This document shows, in pieces, positions 36,831-43,363 of a stretch of 43,363 nucleotides of DNA. The DNA comes from Bryobacterales bacterium (GTDB taxonomy: Bacteria; Acidobacteriota; Terriglobia; Bryobacterales; UBA6623): contig JAPOOG010000131.1 of the NCBI GenBank assembly GCA_026713545.1, forward strand, positions 1 to 43,363, given 5' to 3'. Each line of letters opens with the position of its first letter. Positions within the stretch are counted from its first letter, which is position 1. Position numbers and translations under genes: made by a program. The notes beneath the pieces were generated by a model that did not search any database, had not been told where the DNA came from, and saw nothing but the letters and a program-made list of their open reading frames with translations.

Positions 36831-37700
36831 TCACGCCGAGCAATTGAGAACCTGCACATTCACATCGAGCCGGGTTTGCCCCCCTCCCCGATAGACGCCA
36901 CGGGTTGGAGACACGTCCTGATAGTCGCGGCCTACCGCAATGCGCACGTGCCGTTCGTCGGAGACACTTTTGTTGACCGGGTCGAAGCCGACCCAGCCGA
37001 GTTCCGGCAGCAGGCATTCGACCCAAGCATGAGTGGCGTTTTCCTGCGCCTCCTCGCCATCTGGGCCGATGATGTGCAGGTAGCCCGAGACATAGCGGGT
37101 GGGGATACCCCAGGACCGCGCAATGGCGATCATGACGTGGGCGTAGTCCTGACAGACTCCCCGGCCGGATTTGAGGATGTGCTCAATGGGGGATGCCACC
37201 GAGGTGCTCCCCGGAACGTAGTGGAAACTGTAGTGAAGAGTGTCGGAAAGCCGCAAGAGATCCTGGAGAGGGTCGTCCCCGCGCTTGATGCCGTTGCGGT
37301 CAACGAAACTGGCAAGTGCGGGTGAAGACTTGGCCAACACACTAGGGTGCGTGAAGTCCCAATGAATGAAGGATGCCTTCCAGGAGTCGATCTCCGGCCA
37401 GGCATCTGCGCCGAGACCGTCTGGAAGCGGTCTAAAGGGTGCTGGCTGGACCTTGGAGCGGGCCGTGATCTCCAAGGATTCGTGCTCCCGATGGATGTTG
37501 AGCACATGTCTCGTGTTGCCGAAACCATCCCTTTCAGTGCTCAGGGAAGCCGGTGGTTCCGTTTCGATCTCGAACTGCAAAAGCCGCTGACCCCGATCGT
37601 CGCGCGGCTGCAGACAGAGCAACATGACGCTCTGCAGTGCAGGAGATACATAGAGGTAGCGGGAGACGTGCTTGATTCCGTACTGGATGGCTCCAGCCAT
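36831..37700 (-). CDS. Transglutaminase-like cysteine protease family protein
   Basis: 289 residues. The N-terminal beta domain (YGIKHVSRYLYVSPALQSVMLLCLQPR) is followed by the core with Cys183 in GRGVCQDYAHVMI, His224 in THAWVECLLP, and Asp240 in GFDPVN, a complete triad. These proteins are more often peptidases or amide hydrolases than cross-linkers. The ATG at 37700 lies 4 bases after the alpha-E stop. The gene is the last of the ATP-grasp, alpha-E, transglutaminase unit. Confidence 0.92.
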   Translation of the reverse strand: MAGAIQYGIKHVSRYLYVSPALQSVMLLCLQPRDDRGQRLLQFEIETEPPASLSTERDGFGNTRHVLNIHREHESLEITARSKVQPAPFRPLPDGLGADAWPEIDSWKASFIHWDFTHPSVLAKSSPALASFVDRNGIKRGDDPLQDLLRLSDTLHYSFHYVPGSTSVASPIEHILKSGRGVCQDYAHVMIAIARSWGIPTRYVSGYLHIIGPDGEEAQENATHAWVECLLPELGWVGFDPVNKSVSDERHVRIAVGRDYQDVSPTRGVYRGGGQTRLDVNVQVLNCSA

Positions 37701-37704
37701 GGCG

Positions 37705-38667
37705 TCAGCGTGCCGGAGAATCTTCGATGGCGTAATTGATGTAGGCGGCGATCAGAAGATCGTGGAGTTCCCAACTGGACTGCCTGACTTGCTCAAGAAG
37801 AGCATCGTGGTCCTCCCGATCCGGCCAATCATTCTGGATCAGAGCGCTCATACGTCCGGCCATGCGCCGGGCTGCGGCGCTGGAATGCTCCTGAGGGCCC
37901 GGACCGATGGCATCGAGCTCAGCGGCCACCGCTTTGAGCGAGCAACAGAGCGAGTTGTGAAGCGAAGGGTCCGTGACGAGCAAGTCAAGGACCCGGTGCG
38001 GCTGGACATCAACGCTGTAGTTGCGGTAGTAGGCATCATTCGCCTGGCAGACGCGCAACAAACTCATCCAGTCCGCGTCGAAGGATACGTCTCTTAGTTT
38101 GGCGATGGCGAGTTGAGACAGCAGTAATGCAGTTGAGCACTGGACGCGTTCAATGAAACGCCCGAGCTGCAGGAAATGCCACCCTTCGTCGCGATACATG
38201 GTTGCCTCCGCCACGCCGGTGAGAGTGTTGATCTCACTTGCCGTTTCCGCATAGAAGCTCTCCGGGGCGGTCTTCCAGATTTCCTGAATGCTCGACTTCC
38301 TGAGCCCGAGGTAGGCCAAGTTCAGACAGGTCCACATTTCTGCGCTGATGCAGTGACGCATCTGGCGGGCATTCTCACGGCCGAGGGCAAAGCAATTCCA
38401 GATCGAATCGGGGCTCTCGAAAGTGAGGTCGCCGGCCAATGTGTAGGAGTCGGCCAATGTGTAGTCGTCGTTGCCGAGCAATTCGAGACGGCCGCCGGGA
38501 GGCTGCCGGTTCAAGCTCATGTAGATCCGGCTCCAGCCGAAATAGATTTCCCGGATCGGCCGATCCACCAGAGTTTCCACCTGCCATCGAAGCAGGCGGC
38601 AGAGATACTCCGCCCGCTCAAAGTAACGGCCCATCCAATAGAGGCCCTCTGCGCTTCGCGAAAGCAT
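37705..38667 (-). CDS. Alpha-E domain protein
   Basis: 320 residues, all-helical. It opens MLSRSAEGLYWMGRYFERAEYLCRLL, the family signature, and has AEMWTCLNLAYLGLRK and WHFLQLGRFIERVQ. Alpha-E proteins have no known enzymatic activity and occur almost only beside circularly permuted ATP-grasp and transglutaminase genes. Gaps are 2 bases to the ATP-grasp stop and 4 bases to the transglutaminase start, so one mRNA is very likely. Confidence 0.92.
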   Translation of the reverse strand: MLSRSAEGLYWMGRYFERAEYLCRLLRWQVETLVDRPIREIYFGWSRIYMSLNRQPPGGRLELLGNDDYTLADSYTLAGDLTFESPDSIWNCFALGRENARQMRHCISAEMWTCLNLAYLGLRKSSIQEIWKTAPESFYAETASEINTLTGVAEATMYRDEGWHFLQLGRFIERVQCSTALLLSQLAIAKLRDVSFDADWMSLLRVCQANDAYYRNYSVDVQPHRVLDLLVTDPSLHNSLCCSLKAVAAELDAIGPGPQEHSSAAARRMAGRMSALIQNDWPDREDHDALLEQVRQSSWELHDLLIAAYINYAIEDSPAR

Positions 38668-38669
38668 TC

Positions 38670-40145
38670 TCAGTGTTTCTTTCCTCGCTCCCTCTTCTTG
38701 GGGTCCTCGTCATCTTGCGCTAAAACCCACAGGTCTTTGCCGCCTCCACCCTGACTGGAGTTCACCACCAGGCTGCCCCGGCGCAGGGCGACGCGGCAGA
38801 ACGCACCGGGTACGATGCGAGTCTCACGGCCATGGAGCACGAATGGACGCAGATCAACGTGGCGCGGCTCGGCGCGGCCTTCGATCAGACAGGGCGCGCG
38901 GGAGAGAGCCAGTACGGGCTGCGAGATGTAGTCGGCCGGGTTGGCGTGCATCTGCTTGGCGTAGGTCTCTCGTTCCTCGGGTGTGGAGTGGGGGCCGACC
39001 AGCATGCCGTACCCCCCTGACTCGCCCACTCGCTTCACTACCAGATTCTCCAGATTGTCCAGGGTGTACTCGAGATCCTTCGGCCGTCGGCAGATATGGG
39101 TCTTCACATTGGCCAGAAGCGGCTCTTCACACAAGTAATAGCGGATCATGTCAGGCACATAGGCATAAACACTCTTGTCGTCAGCTACGCCCGTTCCAGG
39201 TGAGTTCACCAGGGCTACATTGCCAAGTTTGTAGGCGTGCAACAGCCCGGGTACGCCGAGCAGAGAGTCCGCTCGGAAGACGAGAGGATCGAGAAAATCG
39301 TCGTCCACACGCCGGTAGACCACATCGACACGCCGCAGACCTGCGCTGGTGCGCATGTAAACGAAACCGTTGTTGACCAGGAGGTCACGGCCTTCAACCA
39401 GTTCCGCACCGATCTCGCGAGCCAGGAACAGATGCTCATAGAAAGCGGAGTTGTAGACGCCGGGAGTCAGGAGCGCGATGCACGGGTCCGAGCGCCCACT
39501 CGGAGCCAGCTCTCGCAGGGTTTTGAGCAATATGCGTCCGTAGTGCTCAACCTCCTGTACACCGGTTTTGCGGTAGAGGCGTCGTAGACTTGCCTTCACC
39601 GCTTTGCGATTGGCGACCATATACGAAACACCCGAGGGCACCCGCAGGTTGTCCTCCAGCACCATGAAGCCGTCGTTGGTACGCACCAGGTCGGTACCAC
39701 AAATGGCGACCCAGGCGCCGTGGGGAGCGGAGAAACCGTGCATCTCGATACGGTACTGGGGACAGCCACGCACTATTTCCACAGGGATGACACCATCGGC
39801 GATGATGCGCGCTTCGTTGTAGATATCCTCCAGAAAGCGGTTCAGGGCGCCGAGGCGTTGGGTCAGGCCCGCTTCAAGCTGTCGCCATTCGGCGTCTGAG
39901 AGAATCCGAGGCAGGCAGTCGATGGGGATGATGCGCTCGTCGGCTTCTTCGTCGCCGTAAACGGTAAAGGTGATGCCTTCGTTCAAGAACGAGCGCTTAA
40001 TCCGTTCCTGGATGCTGACGAGTTCCTCGGCGGAAAGCCCTCTCAGTGTCTCGTAGAGAAGTCGACTATGTTCCCGGGGGACGCCGTCCGGCAAGAACAT
40101 CTCGTCGTAGTTATCGGCATCCAGGTTGTAGTCATCGAAATCCAT
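38670..40145 (-). CDS. Circularly permuted ATP-grasp family protein (DUF404/DUF407)
   Basis: 491 residues. Features are a start with YDEMFLPDGVPREHSRLLYE, then GITFTVYGDEEADERIIPID, VLEDNLRVPSGVSYMVANR, NAFVYMRTS-like central strands, VNSPGTGVADDKSVYAYVPD, LENLVVKRVGESGGYGMLVGP and the C-terminal DLRPFVLHGRE. This fold is predicted to form peptide or amide bonds using ATP; substrates are unknown. The ATG is at 40145. It follows the amidase by 45 bases, so a longer operon is plausible. Confidence 0.92.
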   Translation of the reverse strand: MDFDDYNLDADNYDEMFLPDGVPREHSRLLYETLRGLSAEELVSIQERIKRSFLNEGITFTVYGDEEADERIIPIDCLPRILSDAEWRQLEAGLTQRLGALNRFLEDIYNEARIIADGVIPVEIVRGCPQYRIEMHGFSAPHGAWVAICGTDLVRTNDGFMVLEDNLRVPSGVSYMVANRKAVKASLRRLYRKTGVQEVEHYGRILLKTLRELAPSGRSDPCIALLTPGVYNSAFYEHLFLAREIGAELVEGRDLLVNNGFVYMRTSAGLRRVDVVYRRVDDDFLDPLVFRADSLLGVPGLLHAYKLGNVALVNSPGTGVADDKSVYAYVPDMIRYYLCEEPLLANVKTHICRRPKDLEYTLDNLENLVVKRVGESGGYGMLVGPHSTPEERETYAKQMHANPADYISQPVLALSRAPCLIEGRAEPRHVDLRPFVLHGRETRIVPGAFCRVALRRGSLVVNSSQGGGGKDLWVLAQDDEDPKKRERGKKH

Positions 40146-40190
40146 GGCAGTAACGCAACAGATGTATTCGGAAAATATCAGAATAATCGG

Positions 40191-41609
40191 TCAGACTGGC
40201 GGCCGCCCCCGGTGCCAGTCGGTCCGTTTTTGGAATTCCTTGCCCAAAGCGATCAGTGCAGCCTCGTTGTGAGGCCGCGAAACGAGTTGCAGCGCTGTCG
40301 GCAGGTTGTTGAGTCCGAATCCACATGGGATCGTCAGCGCCGGGAGCCCCGCCACGTTCCCCGCCGCTCCCAAATCAGTGTTCCCTTTGTCGGTTAACTT
40401 CAGGTTGCTGCTGCGCCGGGTCCCCGATACCTCCTCGATGAGTGGCGCGGTTTCCGCGGATGCCGGCTGCACGACAATGTCTACCTTCTCGAAGAACTCC
40501 TCAAGCTTCCCTTGCATCACACGACGAATCCGCATCGCTTTCAAGTAATCCGTCGCCGGGATACCGAGACCGCGCCGCAACCCCTTCTTTTGGCGGGGGT
40601 CAGGGTGGTTCTCGAATGCCTCGCTGCGGATGACGTCCTCGAACACCGATGCCGCCTCACAGGAAATCAGCGTTCGGGCAACGTCCCGATACGGCAGTTC
40701 CGGAAGCGAAGCAGCTTTCATCCGCGCGCCGGTGTCCCGTAAGACCTTGAGCGCTTCATGCAGCGCGGGGCGCGAATCCGGATGAGCCCATTCCTCGAAA
40801 TCCACTTCCGAATAGCAGACTCGCAGCATGGATACCGGCGGCGCCGGCTCGTCGACGTGAAAGCGCCGGCCCGACTGAGACGGATCATCTCCATCGGGTC
40901 CCGAGATCGCCTCGAGCACCAGTGCGCAATCTTCCGCCGTGCGGCACATCGGCCCGAGCTTGTCCATCGTCCACGAGAGCGCCATCGCGCCTGAGCGGCT
41001 CACCAAACCATATGTCGGCCGCAGGCCCGTGACTCCACAGTAAGAACAAGGGCCGACGATCGACCCCCACGTCTCGGACCCGATTGCGAAAGGCGCCATC
41101 GCCGCCGCGACAGCGCTGCCCGAACCACTCGACGACCCTCCAGCCCAATAATCAGGGTTCCATGGATTCCGACCGGGCCCATGCAGCGATTCCGTCGGGT
41201 GTTCGTATCCGCCGCCTCCGGCAAAGCGCACCATCGCCAACTTGGCCGTCAATACGCCGTGGGCATGAACCAGCTTGCGGACCACCGTGGCGTCAAAGTC
41301 GAATTGCTGGTCGCGAAATACTTCTGAGCCCCATGAGGTCACATAACCTCTCACAGCCAGCAGATCCTTCACCGCGAATGGGATGCCTTGCAAGGGTCCT
41401 TCCAGCCGGCCTTGCTGAAACAGCCGATCCGCCGCGTCCGCTTGAGACAGCGCCGTTTCTTCGGTGAGCCGCGCAACGGAGTTGAAGCGCGGACCCAATT
41501 CTCGAAGCCGCTTCAGATAGGCCTCGGTCAGTTCACGGCTCGTGAACGCGCGCTCGACAAGGCGGTGACCCAGTTCTGTGATCGTCGAGTAGAGTACGTC
41601 GTCGTCCAT
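40191..41609 (-). CDS. Amidase-signature family amidase
   Basis: 472 residues. The triad is Lys81 in VKDLLAV, a cis-Ser in GGSSSGSG (159-161) and Ser183 in SETWGSIVGP. The usual signature here is a G-G-S-I stretch after Asp-Thr; Glu-Thr-Trp-Gly is a departure. The C-terminus has GNVAGLPALTIPCGF, a family landmark. It hydrolyses an amide to acid and ammonia or amine; the substrate is unknown. The ATG at 41609 abuts the TAG of the Tat-leader gene (TAG then ATG, no gap). Confidence 0.92.
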   Translation of the reverse strand: MDDDVLYSTITELGHRLVERAFTSRELTEAYLKRLRELGPRFNSVARLTEETALSQADAADRLFQQGRLEGPLQGIPFAVKDLLAVRGYVTSWGSEVFRDQQFDFDATVVRKLVHAHGVLTAKLAMVRFAGGGGYEHPTESLHGPGRNPWNPDYWAGGSSSGSGSAVAAAMAPFAIGSETWGSIVGPCSYCGVTGLRPTYGLVSRSGAMALSWTMDKLGPMCRTAEDCALVLEAISGPDGDDPSQSGRRFHVDEPAPPVSMLRVCYSEVDFEEWAHPDSRPALHEALKVLRDTGARMKAASLPELPYRDVARTLISCEAASVFEDVIRSEAFENHPDPRQKKGLRRGLGIPATDYLKAMRIRRVMQGKLEEFFEKVDIVVQPASAETAPLIEEVSGTRRSSNLKLTDKGNTDLGAAGNVAGLPALTIPCGFGLNNLPTALQLVSRPHNEAALIALGKEFQKRTDWHRGRPPV

Positions 41610-41813
41610 CTAGGCTTTGAAGGTGAAAGAGGGCTCCGTGCTTCGCGGGAGATCATGCTCGGCCAGTCCGGGATTGACGGAACAAGGCAGCGATGAGGCT
41701 TCACCCTGATCCTCGGCTCCTTCTTGCTTCTGCTGCGCCGCGGAGGCCGGCGCCGCGACAGCCGTCATTGCGGCGAACGTCTTGCCGAAGCGACGTCTTG
41801 AAGTCTTTTCCAT
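41610..41813 (-). CDS. Small Tat-signal protein before the amidase
   Basis: 67 residues. ATG 41813 gives KTSRRRFGKTFAAMTAV, a twin-arginine leader with AAPASAA cleavage-like end; the mature part is only about 40 residues of low-complexity Gln/Glu/Ser-rich sequence. No active site is visible. It directly abuts the amidase start. Tiny Tat leader proteins are common in Solibacter-type genomes; it may carry a bound partner across the membrane or be a relic of a fused leader. Confidence 0.72.
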   Translation of the reverse strand: MEKTSRRRFGKTFAAMTAVAAPASAAQQKQEGAEDQGEASSLPCSVNPGLAEHDLPRSTEPSFTFKA

Positions 41814-41879
41814 CGTTGTTTCCCGATAATCCGGTTGCTTATGGCGACCGTAAGATACCACAATGGCTGCTCCTGGAAG

Positions 41880-42590
41880 ATGTTACGGACCTATCTACTC
41901 GTGTTCCCTTTTCTCGTTCTCTATGTGGTCGTCGTTTCCGCTGTCTTTGTCCCCTTCACTTGGATCACGAAGAACATCAAGCCCATCTACCGTATGGCGC
42001 AGATCGGCGCCCACTCGGCTCTACGCCTCGCAGGAGTACGGCTGACATTGCTCCACCGCGAACACGCGTTCGCACCGGCCACGGCGGTCTTCGTCTGTAA
42101 CCACGTCAGTAACCTCGACCCGCCCGCCCTGTTCGGCGCCTTGCCGCGGATCGTCGTCGTTCTGAAGGAATCCCTGGGCAGGATTCCCGTACTCGGCTAC
42201 GTCATGGGTATGGGCGGCTTCATCTACGTCAACCGCTCGGACCGCGATTCCCGTCGCCGCGCCATGGAAGCCAGCGTCGCCAGCCTGTGCAAAGGAATCT
42301 CTCTGCTTGTTTTTCCCGAGGGCACTCGCAGCCCCGACGGCAAGCTCCTTCCATTTCGCCCCGGTCCGTTCTCGATGGCCATCGAAGCCCAAGTGCCTGT
42401 CGTGCCCATCACCGTGCACGGCAGTCACGGGCTGATGCCCAAAGGACGAAATTGGGTTCAGCCCGGCGAAGTCACCCTCAGCTTCCACGAACCCATCGTC
42501 ACGGAGGGTCTGACCATCCAGGACCGCGTCGACCTGATGGAGCGCACGCGCTCCGTCATCGAGAAGGCGCTCGCGGAAACAGGCTCGTAG
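41880..42590 (+). CDS. Lysophospholipid (1-acyl-sn-glycerol-3-phosphate) acyltransferase-like protein
   Basis: About 236 residues. A leading hydrophobic helix (YLLVFPFLVLYVVVVSAVF) is followed by the PlsC motifs NHVSNLD (HX4D) and FPEGTRS. It acylates a lysophospholipid or related acceptor at the membrane. The ATG at 41880 is a typical family start, but an ATG at 41841 would add 13 residues. It is divergent from the Tat-leader/amidase operon. Confidence 0.9.
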   Translation: MLRTYLLVFPFLVLYVVVVSAVFVPFTWITKNIKPIYRMAQIGAHSALRLAGVRLTLLHREHAFAPATAVFVCNHVSNLDPPALFGALPRIVVVLKESLGRIPVLGYVMGMGGFIYVNRSDRDSRRRAMEASVASLCKGISLLVFPEGTRSPDGKLLPFRPGPFSMAIEAQVPVVPITVHGSHGLMPKGRNWVQPGEVTLSFHEPIVTEGLTIQDRVDLMERTRSVIEKALAETGS

Positions 42591-42867
42591 CAACCCCGAA
42601 TTCTATCCGGATCTCTGCCGAACTCTTCCGGGAAGATAAAACGCCTCGCACGAAGCAGCCGGAGCGGGAGTTTCCAAGAGGCAAGGTCAGAGCCCTGTCT
42701 GCGCGGTGGGCGCCAGCGGGCTGGGGCGTCACCTGGAGCCGATTCGCGGACCGGACCGACGAAGACAGGAGCCAGAACCCGCCGCAAGTGTCAAGAACAA
42801 TGCAAAGTAATGTCGCGGCGCGGCCCGGGTTCGGCTATGATGCCCTTGCCAGAACAGCCTGTAAGGA

Positions 42868-43227
42868 ATGAAAAAAACCTGCTGCATCCCTGCTCTGCTG
42901 CTGGTTTTTACGAGTTTGTCTCTAGAGGCGCAGCCTCGCTCTGCGGAGACCCGCTTTCATGTCGGGACCTCAACTTTCTTTGAGGCAAGCCAGCACGTCA
43001 CCACTGGTGCCTCCTACCGCTACTACTTCGGAAAACGTGGCTGGGCCGTCGAACCGGAGTATTCGTTTATAACCGAGGGAAGCCATCAGGACCACATGAT
43101 GCTCATGAACCTAGTCAAGGATCTCACCCGACCTTCAAGGAAGGTCGTGCTTTACATGATCATGGGAGGCGGCATCAACTTCTATCGTTCGGCGTATCGC
43201 CGAACTGCTGTGCTAGGGCTGTGCTAG
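42868..43227 (+). pseudogene. Truncated outer-membrane beta-barrel protein
   Basis: 119 codons. TAAGGA precedes the ATG. A signal peptide (KTCCIPALLLVFTSLSLEAQ) is followed by beta-strand pairs (TRFHVGTSTFFEASQHVTTGASYRYYF, WAVEPEYSFITEGSHQDHMML, RKVVLYMIMGGGINFY) as in small OmpA/OprF-like barrels, normally about 180-220 residues. The frame ends abruptly at TAG 43225, just before sequence that looks like a mobile-element end, so the 3' half was probably lost by insertion. Confidence 0.6.
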
Positions 43228-43363
43228 CAGGCCGTGTCTAAACAGCCGTTTTTCGCGAGTCTCAGGACGAGTTCGTGCGACGGGATTGAGCAAGGCGCGG
43301 TGGGTCGGATCAGCTGAGTCAGGCATTACGCGCTTCGGGCAGCTCCTCAAGCCGATTCCAGGC
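43228..43363 (-). mobile_element. Probable mobile-element end with a transposase C-terminus
   Basis: After the truncated gene comes GGCCGTGTCTAAACAG. On the minus strand, the final 45 bases encode AWNRLEELPEARNA and a stop at 43321-43319, which resembles an IS630-type transposase C-terminus (AWN near the end). Only 14 residues are visible, so the assignment is tentative. The element would explain why the contig ends here. Confidence 0.3.

Noticed and set aside
42836..42841. TATGAT as a -10 box for the truncated outer-membrane gene
   Set aside because: No matching -35 hexamer at a 16-18 base spacing; too weak to list as a promoter.

Overview
The window looks like a contig from an Acidobacteriota genome, probably near Solibacter/Bryobacter. 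I infer this from gene content rather than any marker-gene comparison: a DUF1549/DUF1553 (PSCyt/PSD1) protein paired with a DUF1501 protein, a DUF1080 protein, a small Tat-leader protein, a phytanoyl-CoA dioxygenase-like protein, moderately high G+C, and many GTG/TTG starts. The housekeeping genes are single-copy bacterial types: alaS, recX, gapA, pgk, dnaX-ybaB-recR with the SRP RNA, nrdR and rpoD. I saw no tRNA, rRNA, CRISPR array or prophage.

Layout. 1-135: tail of an IS5-type transposase that stops at the alaS stop codon. 136-3402 (-): recX-alaS. 3582-8258: mlrC plus a threonine-synthase-like PLP enzyme (-), divergent from a Tat-exported sialidase-fold protein plus an enolase-superfamily epimerase (+); this looks like a small catabolic cluster. 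8576-10070 (-): a two-gene operon of a ferredoxin-like protein and an unrecognised Cys-rich partner. 10392-13007 (-): a sodium:solute symporter and a PhyH dioxygenase. 13554-18412 (+): an OmpA/PKD/Ig outer-membrane protein, a thioredoxin-fold protein, a CPBP protease and a secreted hypothetical. 18430-20709 (+): gapA-pgk. 21047-21778 (-): a family 2 glycosyltransferase. 22006-22653 (+): DUF1080. 22672-25491 (-): SRP RNA-dnaX-ybaB-recR. 25747-26796 (+): a methyltransferase. 26944-28894 (-): ECF sigma, anti-sigma and a B-box membrane protein, coupled by overlapping stops and starts. 29105-33078 (+): the DUF1549/1553-DUF1501 pair. 33226-35891 (+): nrdR, rpoD, and a tandem partial copy of the rpoD 3' end that forms a free-standing sigma region 4 frame. 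36004-36747 (+): a second glycosyltransferase. 36831-41813 (-): a Tat leader peptide, amidase, ATP-grasp, alpha-E and transglutaminase series. 41880-42590 (+): a PlsC-type acyltransferase. 42868-43227 (+): a truncated outer-membrane protein that runs into another apparent mobile-element end.

The observations most worth following are the sigma-4 duplication behind rpoD, the ferredoxin/CGHG-CPCG gene pair, and the amide-chemistry gene series (amidase, ATP-grasp ligase, alpha-E, transglutaminase). All functions are assigned by reading motifs by eye. No database search was run.
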